Below are positions 1-9,598 of a stretch of 64,000 nucleotides of DNA, one piece after another; positions within the stretch are counted from its first letter, which is position 1, and the number at the start of each line of letters is the position of its first letter. The DNA is taken from the NCBI RefSeq assembly GCF_050947875.1, contig NC_134572.1, forward strand, positions 155,641,105-155,705,104, written 5' to 3'. Under the pieces are notes generated by a model, which saw only the letters and a list, made by a program, of their open reading frames with translations, was not told the origin of the DNA and did no database searches. Made by a program: the position numbers and the translations under genes. This DNA is from Dermacentor variabilis. Its lineage: Eukaryota; Arthropoda; Arachnida; Ixodida; Ixodidae.

Positions 1-900
1 AATGTTTACAACATTAAACCCGCGAAGTTCCGGAATTGAAAATATAATGCACAACTTTGGAAAGATCAACGCGCCTTTCAGATCAAAAGTTTATAAGAAC
101 TTTATAGCCATTAGGTTTCCGAATTTCCCATGGCACTTACGTAAGCGCTCTGTACTCATTGATTACGCAATGCCTCTATCAATGCTGGTATCTCTTCTTA
201 ATAAAATGCTCTTTCGTAATCTATGAAAGCCATGTAGAGAGGCTTAGTGTAGTCTGTGGATTTGTCGATAACCTGATTATTGACATGGATGTGATGTATT
301 GTAGAGTATCCCTTCCTGAAGCCGGCCTGTTCCCTTGGTAGACTATAAGTGATGAAAAAGTTAGAAAAGTTATGAAAAAATTGATAAGGTAGCATGAGTG
401 AAGTGCCGTAAGAAAAAAGTCCAGCATTACCTTTATACTATAGGAGTTTATTTTGGTAAATATATTATATAATACTGGGAGTAAGCTAATGGGCCTATAA
501 TTTTTAAGTTCTCTAAGGTCTTCCTTTTTGCGCATTAGTATAATCTTTGCATTCTTCCAGCTTTCTTGGACCCTTACAGTCGATAGACCGATCGTATAGA
601 GCGCCGCCTGTTTTCCTAGCACGATGTCTCCTCTATCTTTCATTAAATCGACTGTTATTCTTTCCTCTCCTGCCACTTTTCCCCGTTTCGTGCCTTACAA
701 GGCCCTTGTGACCTCACCTCTATATATAGGAGGAGTTTCTGTATAATGCTCACTATTGTTTCGAATACTGTCCTCCCGAGTCCTCTGGGTACTGTACAGG
801 TAAGTATAGACTTCTCTCGCTGCGTTTATTATGCCTTTGAGATTGCTCATGACATTGCCCTGCTTATCTTTCAGTACATGCACCTTGGTTTGTCCTGTGA
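1..900 (-). mobile_element. RTE-like LINE fragment, reverse transcriptase N-terminal half, broken
   Basis: Minus-strand translation gives pieces of a non-LTR reverse transcriptase. The segment at about 480-560 carries the RT entry motif KNYRPISLL, preceded by a WKNAKIILMRKK-type strand. Positions 198-350 read EQAGFRKGYST followed by AFIDYERAF, the finger region and the first catalytic-Asp neighbourhood of RTE-type RTs. The reading changes frame at least twice, and stops follow motif A. Around 695-883 there is a short upstream piece (YTYLYSTQ) typical of the linker before the RT. The fragment runs off the left edge, so its 3' part is outside the window. The family call (RTE-like) is from memory of similar tick and arthropod proteins. 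The same family may have left the 3' end at 18.36-18.88 kb. Not functional. Confidence 0.75.
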
Positions 901-1130
901 TCTAGTTTGTGCCTTCTGTTATTGCGTCTTATCATTGCTTATACCCAAAAGAGTGTTATTTCAGGAGAAGGGACGGTGGGAGACAAAATGGGAGGGTGGC
1001 TTTGGGAGTAACGGGTGGCTATTCTGGGCTGGAGAAAGGCTTAAAGGGAATTATAGCTGAAAGAAGAAGAAAAAAACTGCGAAAAATTTACACAATAGCA
1101 CGATGCTACGTGCTACAGCATTAAAAGACT

Positions 1131-1425
1131 GCCGCAGAATTCACAACCCGTTAAAAACTTGAGCAAAGCCCTTAAGGCATTGAACGCCGTAACCTATCTG
1201 CATAAGTGCCCGAGAACTTTTTCATCTACAGAGGGGTGATCATGCACTTTTTTAGCGCTGTCGCGAGCACTTTTCTTGAAGAATTGTTACGGGGACAGTC
1301 ACAGAGGAGGTTCTTGATGGTCTTCTCACCGCCGCAGGTGTCGCAAGCAGGGCTGTCGGCCATTCCGATACGGAAGGAATAGGCGTTCGTGAAAGCCACG
1401 CCGAGCCAAGGGCGGCACGGAAGTG
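1131..1425 (-). mobile_element. LINE C-terminal fragment (Cys/His finger after RNase H)
   Basis: Read on the minus strand in one frame, this stretch gives GVAFTNAYSFRIGMADSPAC, then CDTCGGEKTIKNLLCDCP. That is the C-terminal zinc-finger-like motif (CxxC...HLLCDC type) that closes the ORF2 of R1/I-like LINEs in ticks. The expected His of the finger is Asn here. A stop follows about 25 residues later, and only the last hundred or so residues of the protein remain. The motif matches the C-terminus of the longer + strand copy at 12.1-12.9 kb, so both probably come from related elements. A truncated, dead copy. Confidence 0.7.
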
Positions 1426-1539
1426 TTGTTCAAACAATTCATATAAAACAGTACATAAAAAATGCAAAAAAAGGAATTAACATTCAGCAGCATACCTGTG
1501 ATACTTGTTCGTAATAAAAAAATGTAAAACACCACAACA

Positions 1540-3189
1540 CCACAACGAGCGTTCCACTGTTCTTGTTCTTGTTCCCTAGGGAAAAGGGGCCACCCACTAT
1601 TTGGGATTGGTCATGAATCTAGCGGTGAAGAAACTGTTATCAATTTTTTAATAAATTGAGGTAAATTTTTCAAATAGGATTTGAAGTGTCTACTGTTAGA
1701 GCTATCAATAAATCTCTATGTAAGTATTACATGAAGTGAAATATGTTAGCATTTTATGTAATAATGAGAATTCTAGCATTCAATTCTCTTTGTATTACGC
1801 AGAGAGATGCAAAATGCTTCACTAACGTTCCTGTAAGTGTAACGCAGTGCGGTAGCCACGATTATTACAAATAGTCAAATTCAAACGTCAAACTCTATTA
1901 CAAGTAGAGTCAAATTCAAGCAAAGTTTCCGGCAGAGCTGTTCTAAAAATATTTTCCTTTGGATAATAACACGACGGCATGTCAAAAAGAAGCGTCGCAG
2001 TTCGGCACCAACGTGCTTTCGAAATGCTCACCCCGTCGTCTTCATCCACTTGGGGATCGCATGCAGAGTACCACGAAATACACACGCTGGTGATGCCACT
2101 CTCGGACACCTCACTGTAACTAAACTCCTCTGATGATGTCGCTTGCGGAAGATAAATGACAGCAAAGTATTTAGAGTCTCCGGTGGCTTCCAATGCGGTA
2201 GGAAGGTACGTTCGAACGCCTGTGACGATAGGGCCTTTTTCGTCAACTTTTTAATTGTCATGCAGAAACACTTAACACCACGTTTGGTTTTCTGTCGGCT
2301 GCAAATTAAAGCAAAATTAAAACGAGAAGACCAACGAAGGCTAGCGAAATCTTGTGAAAGCAATGTTTGATTCGAAACGCAGACATTTCATTCGAACGGA
2401 ACTAGATCAAGCCTTATACGTGCAAAACACTGTGCCTATCTTTATAAAAAAGAAACTCAGTAATGCGACCAGCCCAACTACAAGACAGCGTACATAACGT
2501 AAGCGCTTCAAATAGCGACTGAACCTCGTAGGAGAGCAGGGATTTTTATTTGCATGCAGTGCTCGTACTGGCAAAAAAAACATGTTTTGTTTCTTGCACC
2601 GACACCGCACCAATCATGCGTTTCATTTTTGCTAAAGTAAGCTCAGTGCCAAGTTTAGGCCACTCATCGAAAGTAAGTTGTTCATATAACAAATAAAGAA
2701 TGTACAAGAGTATTTGGCAATGTACTGCAAAGCTTGTAGTAAATCTAAAAGCATGAAACATTCTATACACATTAGTCCTTACATGATGTGATGTGAAATT
2801 CGTGCCACGGATGTTGCTGGCATATCATCAAACGAAAAGCGCATAACGATTTTTCAAATGTATTGCATGCTTATAGAGGTACTTTTCACCATACGTTGTA
2901 AGAAGCACACAAAGCCTAAATGTTATTCTTTTGTTATCCGCAAGGGTTTCCAGCTTTACCATGCAATTTTAGTTTCGGCATTTCTGGAAGAACACAAGAC
3001 AGAAAATGTGTGCACATGTAGGCTTGCACAAATTACTGCAATTGTACGAAAATGCCACATCACAAACTCGAAGTGCACAGCTGTTGTGTGGTCATGATTA
3101 TAGCATGCCGCAGCGCCTACGACATCTATTCTTGAAACCGACTTGGTCTTTTTGTCGTGCATGCGAAAGACAGGGCACAACGTTTGTGC
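1540..3189. other. No gene recognised; AT-rich intergenic DNA
   Basis: Short open frames occur on both strands, but none has a recognisable domain, a plausible start context or a conserved motif. The right-hand part (about 2870-3189) may be the decayed C-terminal end of IR-like pseudogene A, because it lies at the corresponding position relative to pseudogene B. I cannot align it by eye with confidence. Confidence 0.4.
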
Positions 3190-4058
3190 TCTCTAAAGAC
3201 TTTCTCTCTTTCGCCTCATAGAATGCTAAGCTGAGCTTGGTGTGCAAATTTCTGTAGCACAGGTGTGATGTGTCCTAGTACCAACATGGAAGCAAGGAGT
3301 AATAGTGTTCACGCTAAGCGCATCAGCAATGCCATTGGGTGTGACCACAACATCCACACGAGAACATACACTGAGATGTGAGAGGAGTTGACTGCGCAAA
3401 TAGAGTGGCAGCAGAAGAATGGCGATAAACCAGACGCTGTGAACAATTTTTTTGGCGATAATAAACTTCTGTGAGAAACTGGCAGCGAAGTTGAGTAAAA
3501 AGAATCCGAAAGGAGCAATATGGAGTCCCCAATAGAGCTGAAATGCGACAAATGTCTTTTTCTCACGCCAGCCATGGTCAACAATACGGAACTGCTTATC
3601 AGGGCAGCCAGAAGGAGCCACAAGACAAGCTTTGAGTACAGGGCAACTTTCGAAAACACATCAACACAACGTCCTCACCTTTAATGTAGAATACATCATG
3701 GATTTTCTCAGTTATTTGAGAGGTATTGTAGTAATGTGTGTAATGATAATTAATACTGATGTTCATAGGAAGTATATCGACATTTCCTGAAGTAAGCACA
3801 TTTCCCAGAGAGCAGCGGTTCTGCTACAGAACCTCTTTAAAGTGAAGTTGTAAAACTCAAGTGGCTCTGGGATGAATCCTGTGATCTATGTTTGGCAAGG
3901 CAAGATTGTATCCCGTTTCGCACAGCCTAAGTGTGTTACGCTATTTCTGAGTCTGGGCTTGCCGCAAAGTCTAGAATGTTCTTTAAGCCAAAAAGAAAAG
4001 ATTGCATTCTGTAGTAGATTGCCAGAGCATGCAGTCGGGTGGCAAAGGCAACGACGGT
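3190..4058 (-). pseudogene. Ionotropic receptor (IR/iGluR-like) pseudogene A
   Basis: The minus-strand reading has, from N to C: a ligand-domain-like piece with GNVDILPMNIS and FYIKGEDV (about 3660-3790), a frameshift near 3640, a hydrophobic first membrane span (LWLLLAALISSSVLL region, about 3600-3640), then the pore and second-span piece VWFIAILLLPLYLRSQLLSH (about 3390-3450), and IADALSVNTITPC followed by CTPSSA. The W-(hydrophobic)-YLRSxL pattern followed by a short ligand-lobe segment is what tick ionotropic receptors show, by family knowledge. The DNA aligns over its whole length with pseudogene B at 58.7-59.5 kb, including shared blocks such as gctgagcttggtgtgca and gatggcgataa. The N-terminal end is cut at 4058 by the BEL/Pao element. 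Frameshifts make it non-functional. Receptor family assignment: moderate confidence. Confidence 0.6.
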
Positions 4059-4206
4059 TGTTGAAACTCCTGGGAGTGGAGAAGACGAGAAAGAAGAAGA
4101 CGGCGGGCTCGAAAGGTGCGCGCGCTAAAGAAAAGCCAATAAGAAAAAAGAAGAATCTTGATTTCGTTCACATCGAACGCTGATGTCGCGTCTCGTTTCT
4201 GCGACA
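4059..4206 (+). repeat. Candidate 5' LTR of the BEL/Pao element
   Basis: It begins tgttgaaactcc and ends gcgaca (TG...CA). It has an AT-rich caataagaaaaaag stretch that could be a polyadenylation region. A TGGTGG-starting sequence follows immediately at 4207, as expected for a primer binding site. Its TGG(T)G...TGGCC pattern loosely resembles the complement of a tRNA-Gly 3' end, the usual BEL/Pao primer. No second LTR copy remains to confirm the length. Confidence 0.4.
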
Positions 4207-4379
4207 TGGTGGCGTGGCCAGGATTGCGGCTACTCCTCCGACTGGCCACGGACTACCAGAACTACGGACTGGCCACATAAGACGGAAGAAGAGGAAGCGC
4301 GAAGGCGAACCAACGGCACCTAGGTGGGACATAGACAGCAAGGAGCGGCACGGACACAGAGGGCGACCAAGACTCAGAT

Positions 4380-5160
4380 GACGGCTCATCACTAGAATCT
4401 GTAAGCGACCAGAAGTTTCCTCAGTTAGTCAAGCTGAAAAGAGAAACGATTTTGAAAAAGCGAAGAACGCTGAAGACACAAATAACCAACTTAGTGAGCG
4501 ATGCTGAACAGAAACAGGCGGAAAACAGGATCCTGCAGTGATGTCGCTGATAGCCAGTCAGATCAAATGTATTGCAGACTCACAAAAGAAAGCACACGAG
4601 CAGATGGAGTAGTTCATAAAACCCGAAACAGCTTGACTCGGAATTTGCGAAAACCACTCAGGGCGAGTTAAAGATAATAGGTAGACTGCACAGCATCAAC
4701 GCGTACCTTTCTCGACAAGAAATACGGGAAACAGCGAGGGAGCAACCCAACTTTAAAGGCGAAGCTGGACAATCGCTGCAAGCAACAGTAGTGAAGCTAA
4801 CAAAGCTCGAGAGAATGAAGTTTGACGGCGATAAAATGAAGTGGCAGAGATTTTGGCGGCAATTTGAAACAGCTGTACATGAAGGAACCGACTTGAACCA
4901 AAATCAGGCATTTACGTACCTTGTGTCCTCACCAACCGGAAAAGCGGCAGCTGCCGTGGAGGGAATACAGCCTTCCGATAGTAACTATGGGAATGCCATT
5001 GATTTTATCAAGCACAAGTACGGAAAAGATAACGCGCTAGTAGAAATGCTTATGAAAGAATTAAATAACTTGAATACAGCAGCAAGTTACAATGACCATG
5101 ACGGTTTAAGAAAGCTGTCACAAACGGTGCAAGTGCACATACGTGGATTGGACTCATAAC
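4380..5160 (+). pseudogene. BEL/Pao gag remnant (DUF1759-type)
   Basis: Around 4420-4510 the translation gives KKRRTLKTQITNLVSDAE, the helical N-terminus common to Pao Gag proteins. After stop codons the frame is open at 4791-5159 and reads KLTKLERMKFDGDKMKWQRF, then FWRQFETAVHE, YLVSSPTGKAAAAVEG and IDFIKHKYGK. This follows the DUF1759 pattern (P/K-x-F-x-G-D-x-x-x-W-x-x-F-W, then YL...L-x-G-x-A, then L..RYG). The role in the family is capsid assembly. Frame disruption on both sides rules out a functional protein. Confidence 0.8.
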
Positions 5161-5529
5161 GATTGAAAAGGGAGTATATGCGTCAATGTTGTTTCCGATC
5201 CTGAAAAGAGCTTTGTCAGTGGATCTTTACATTTGATTCCAGTTAAAACAACGAGAAGCGATCAGTAGATCTTCAGCACAAGATCAAAACGTGGCTTGAC
5301 GTGAAGAAGGTATTCTTTGGCGCTTGATGAAATACGTAGAAGATCAGGAAGAGTGCAGAGAGGAATTGTCGACAGAAAGGAGAGAAAGCTACGGCAACAG
5401 AACGTAGAGTAAGCAGCAGGCAAGAACTGTTAATTTTCAAAGTACAGCTGAAAGTTTTGCTTATTTTGCGAGAAAACTACTCATTATGCTGATGATTGCA
5501 GGAAAACTATGTCTGATGAAGACAAGAAA

Positions 5530-6856
5530 ATGAAGCCTAAAAAGCAGTGTTTCCGCTGTACCAGGCCTCACCATAGTGCTTAAGGCAAACATTGGGTGCA
5601 AGATATGTCAAAAATGGCATGCGGCGTCTATGTGCCGAAGCAAAGAAGGGACAGCACAGTTTACAGCATGTACTCCTGGTGAAACTGAAAATCAGGATGA
5701 GGAAACATGTACATGCCAGTTTATGTACCTCTAATCAAGTGTTTTTCTGGAGACTGCAGTTGCACTAGCAGAAGGTAGAAGGCAGTCATGCTATTGTCGT
5801 GTTCTGCTGTATACTGGTAGCCAAAGATCATTCATAGTGAAATAACTATCTGACAACCTTGGCTGTTAAGGTAAAGGAAAAGAAAAACACACCATAGGCT
5901 CATTCAGAGGAGGTCAAAATGAAAAAGCCATGAATTCGGTTAAAGTTAATCTTAAAAGTGGCTACAGTAGTCAAGAAGTGTTATAGCAAGCACTGCAGAT
6001 AGACATACTTTCAAAAGAAAGATTGCCGTTCCTGCCTATATCACTACTAAATAAGTATGAATACGACGGATTCAAGCTTGCTGACAGTTTGTGTAGAAGC
6101 ACATCATGCATGATAATTGGACTTATTATCGGATCAGACCAGTACTGGCAAGTAATTAATGGTGGGATCCGAAGACTAGAAGAAAGATTGACAGCAAGAG
6201 AAACTATATGCGGCTGGAAAGTACAAGGCGAAGCTAACATATAAGCAACAATAATGAAGTCCACCGTAATGGTACTCAACGGTAACGTTAATAAAATAAA
6301 TACATACAGAACTCAGACATTTCTGGCATATTGAAACTCCGGGCATAAAATACCCTGAGAAAGAAACCAAGAGAGAAGAGGGAGTGATTCAACACTTCAA
6401 GAGGCACTTAAAATTTGAAGAGAAGCGATATTCTGTCAGACTTCCATGTAAAGAGAACGTGGAACTTGATGAAAACAAGAATGTAGCTTTGAAGAGATTA
6501 CGAGAACTCACTCGACGGCTACAGAAGGACGAAATTATACGTCGGCGTTACGACAGTGCGATTAGAGATTCAATAGTGGAGTAGCAGAAGTGGTCGAAGA
6601 AAAAAGAAGAACGATGACACACTGCTACTACATGCCACATCAGGCACTAATAAGAGAATATCGACAAACTACAAAGATGAGAATTGTATTCGATGCGTCT
6701 TAATTGTCGACAAACGGTTTTCTTTAAACGATAACCTCGAGACATGCTGATGAACTTCCGACACCATCAAATAGCAATAATAGCTGATCTAGAGAAAGCA
6801 TTTCTGCAGATTTCAATACAGGTAGAGGATAGAGATGCATTGTGTTTTCTTTGGTG
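5530..6856 (+). pseudogene. BEL/Pao zinc knuckle, protease and RT start, broken
   Basis: At about 5548 a CFRCTRPHHSA piece and, in another frame, ICQKWHAASMC form the decayed Cys/His knuckles. At about 5805 the protease active-site region reads LYTGSQRSFI where DTGSQRSFI is expected, so the catalytic Asp has become Tyr. Further on (6030-6240) are IGSDQYWQVINGGIRRLEER, and at 6384-6584 the Pao-specific segment before RT (RYSVRLPCKEN; ALKRLRELTRRLQKD). RT motif A appears near 6782-6830 as ADLEKAFLQI followed by RDALCFLW. The pol reading stops there. Several frames are needed to read it. Confidence 0.8.
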
Positions 6857-6859
6857 GGC

Positions 6860-6890
6860 CGTTTAACCGCCCCCGATGGGCGGTTAAACG
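6860..6890. repeat. Perfect 13-bp inverted repeat with 5-nt loop
   Basis: cgtttaaccgccc at 6860-6872 is the exact reverse complement of gggcggttaaacg at 6878-6890, separated by ccgat. It lies exactly at the junction between the truncated BEL/Pao RT and the LINE fragment that follows. It could be a transposon terminus or a breakpoint hairpin; nothing else identifies it. Confidence 0.85.
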
Positions 6891-6894
6891 AACC

Positions 6895-8740
6895 GGTCGT
6901 TAGGCGTCTGCTCCTGCAATGGGAAGGTTATCAAAGTATGGAAACACGCTGGCTCAGACAAAAGCACAATAGGGCACTCCGACGGCGCATGCCCGCGATG
7001 TTCGACCTCATCACAGAACATGCAACTAGTCTTGATTCTAAACAATGGGCGCAAATCTGCAATAGGCTCGATGGAAGCCTTCAATTAAAAAATTGCTCCT
7101 CCCAAGGTTGTTAGAAGCGTCTAAAGACGAGGCAGAAACTAGCAAACTAATCACCCGATTGCTCCACTTAAGGAAGTGGCGAGGTCAGGACATAGTAAAA
7201 ATCCAAATTCAAACCTATATTCCGCAGTATGCGAGTTAGTCCGCGTCAGTCTACGGAGACCTCCCCGCCCAGAATTAGACAGCACCATAGCGGACGCAGA
7301 GATGTACGCAGTGTTACATCAGCTTTGGACGAACTTGGCTCCCACCCTGATCGCCTTACCAGCATATATCTACACAACCTGGATGCATGTTCAAAAAGGT
7401 GCTGACCGAATATCGTAACGAGCACTGGGGACAAAGCAGACTGTCTCCCCAAAGAAAACGTGCAAAGGGGACCTTCATTAGAAAGCCAGAAGAACGGCTA
7501 GACCTAGCTTGTTTGCACCCAATATGCCCCACATAGTGTGCCGGCAAATTCCTGGAACATGTAATCGTTTTTCGCCAAAAAAGATTTATAGAGAAAAATC
7601 TCATTTTCCCTCCTGATATGTTTCGATTCATGACAGGGCTCTCCACACTAGATATAATGCTCCAGCTCAAAGAGGAGGTACTAACTCACGAATTCCCACA
7701 TTTCATAAAAGTTATAAGGGCGCTTAACCTGACCTAGAGGCTTCGATAATGTGCAACGCGCGGCTGTTTTTCAAAATCACAGTCAGCTCAACGTGAGTTC
7801 CCGCACTTATCAATTTGTTTCAGCCACTTTAACGCATGCTTTAACACATGTTGCAGCCTTCTTAACCCTCGGATGGGTAAATCCCATACTTTAACTCTCG
7901 CCAATAGGGGCACTGCGCTCGTGGTAGTCTTGTATCCTTTTATGTTTACTATAACTATAACCCCGCTTGCGCAGTAATTCTCCGCCATACCAGCACTACA
8001 GGACTCCCTGTGCATCGATTACTTCCTCTCTTGAACACCACGGGCGAAAGTAACACAGTCGAATATACCCTTCAAAAAGCAGTAAAGATGTTCCATGACC
8101 AAGCGCCGAGCATCGGGCTCAGCTATTTGTGTCAGAAATCTGAACTTCCCATTCGCTTCAAAGCCCCTTCTCCTGCAGTAGCAATTTCAACATATCTGGA
8201 TTAACAACTCACCCAAGAGGTAAACAAGATAATTCAATCCCTTTCAACTCCATCGTTATACGTGCTATGACGTATAGGGCGGTGCTGAATACCTCCTGTC
8301 TACTAAACAGGATTTCTAATCGCTACAGGGGTGTGCATGCCCGAAGCAGACACGCACTGCCTGGTTCAAGCGTTCTGTTTCTGTAAGATAAATTGCTCCC
8401 TTTACTATCGTCACCTCTCAACTCTCCAGAAGGACAACTTAAGTCACCTCATCCCCACAGCATGCTGAACTGCCATGCACCTGCCTTAGAGTACCCCTAC
8501 GAGTAAACTTCTCCAGCTCGGGGTGCACATTTCGATTAATGAATGAGTCGAAGAATGCCTCATTAGCAATTATACAAGACTTTCCCTGTGTGGAGCAGGA
8601 AGGAAGCTCCTACAGCGCCTGAAAATCAATCTCATAGGACGCACCAGCCCCTCAACTTCACCGCCCGACTTCTTTAGCGACAGTCTGTACATAGCATCAT
8701 TACCAAAAATATCCATCTAACCCATAATTCTGACCGCTGG
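6895..8740 (+). mobile_element. Tick R1/I-like LINE fragment (pre-RT region and RT), heavily decayed
   Basis: The + translation at 6842-7114 (RTLINE-type region ending ITEHATSLDSKQWAQICNRL, then DGSLQLK) matches the segment upstream of RT in tick LINE ORF2 proteins. Later frames show a KEEVLTH-type strand (about 7665), the thumb-like LTHALTHVAAFLTLGW (about 7830-7890) and the RT C-terminal region to about 8720 (CGAGRKLLQRLKINLIGRTS). Stops and frame changes occur every 50-150 nt, so this is an old copy. It stops just before where RNase H would begin; an RNase H and C-terminal portion of the same type lies at 12.13-13.09 kb. Family call from remembered patterns, not a search. Confidence 0.6.
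7138..7283 (+). repeat. Segment repeated at 9207-9350
   Basis: The block beginning actagcaaactaatcacccga, then gcgaggtcaggacatag, and ending with a ctacggagacctcccc stretch recurs in diverged form, same orientation, at 9207-9350. Both are probably pieces of the same LINE ORF2 linker. Confidence 0.75.
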
Positions 8741-8833
8741 GTAGTCAGAGCCAGGGTGCTTCATAAGCGCAACCCATATTCGATCCAAATCACTGATGTA
8801 GATTAAGCAGAAACCTCTCTTTTCCCTGCTTTC

Positions 8834-9598
8834 GCAGTGGCAGTCTCGGAGAATCCTCAATAGACCACTTTGTACCAATAACGAATTGCAGAGTGAGGCA
8901 CAAGGACTGCGAAAGACGGCGAACACTGCGCAAACTTTCAGCAATATTTTATTGCGTTGCCACATCCTGTGTATATGTACAAGTTAGGGCATGCGCAGAA
9001 AAGAAAAGGCGGTCCCTTGGGGCGTTCTAACAGCAAGTCATTGTGCTAAGTACACGATCACGTGAAAGAAGCGCACAATGTTTTTACTATCTGTTCAGAT
9101 ACATGACTTCGAAAGGTGTGAGTGCGATAGAGGCGGCACTGACACACAAACTACCCTGCTTCTGTTGAAATGTGCTTGTATAATTTTGCGCGTGAGCCCG
9201 GGCGGTAACTAGCAAACTAATCACCCGACTAATCCGCCTAATGAAGCGGCGAGGCCAGGACGTAGTCGAAATCTAAACTGACACCTAGTTTCCGCAGCAA
9301 GCGACAGAGGCCATGCCAGACTACGGAGGCCTCCCCAACCGAGAATCAGTAATGTGCGCTTTTTTCCCGTGACCATCCATTTAGTACAATGGCTTGCTGT
9401 TAGAATGCACTTTGTGACCGCCTTTCATTTTCTGCGCATGACCCCTTTTGTTTATATACATGTGATGTGGCAACGCTATAAACTATTGTTGGAAGTCAGC
9501 GCAATGTTTCTCGTCTCTGGCAGTCCATGTCATTCGCGCTGTACGTCGGTAATGGTACATAGGGGTGCATTGAGCATTATCCGAGACTGCCGCTGCCT
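8834..9598. repeat. Foldback: about 250-bp inverted repeat arms with 270-nt spacer
   Basis: The reverse complement of 8834-9080 aligns with 9351-9598. Shared blocks include gtgcgctt, cttgctgttagaa, gaccgcctttc, ttttctgcgcatg, gatgtggcaacgc and ccgagactgcc. The spacer (9081-9350) holds a copy of the LINE segment found at 7138. Identity by eye is roughly 70-75 percent. No coding potential is evident: the matching frames on the arms (MWQRxKxLLxVxAxF) reflect the shared DNA and carry no known domain. Confidence 0.75.
9207..9350 (+). repeat. Second copy of the LINE linker segment
   Basis: Starts actagcaaactaatcacccga like 7138, continues gcgaggccaggacgtag and ctacggaggcctcccc. It is colinear with 7138-7283 and sits in the spacer of the foldback. 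Confidence 0.75.

Larger units (their letters stand above)
4059..6856 (+). mobile_element. BEL/Pao LTR retrotransposon, decayed and 3'-truncated
   Basis: Order along the + strand: candidate 5' LTR, primer-site-like tggtggcgtggccagg, Gag with a DUF1759-type domain, Cys/His knuckles, retroviral-type protease and the start of RT up to the first catalytic block. Everything after RT motif A is missing, as is the 3' LTR. Alignment of pseudogene A with pseudogene B stays homologous up to about 4058 and then breaks, which fixes the left insertion border next to a TG dinucleotide. Many stops and frameshifts make this an old copy. The right border coincides with a perfect inverted repeat and the start of a LINE fragment, so the 3' half was lost by deletion or rearrangement. 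Confidence 0.75.

Noticed and set aside
1888..2363. Two overlapping minus frames of about 100 codons
   Set aside because: No recognisable motif and they overlap each other in different frames; probably chance.
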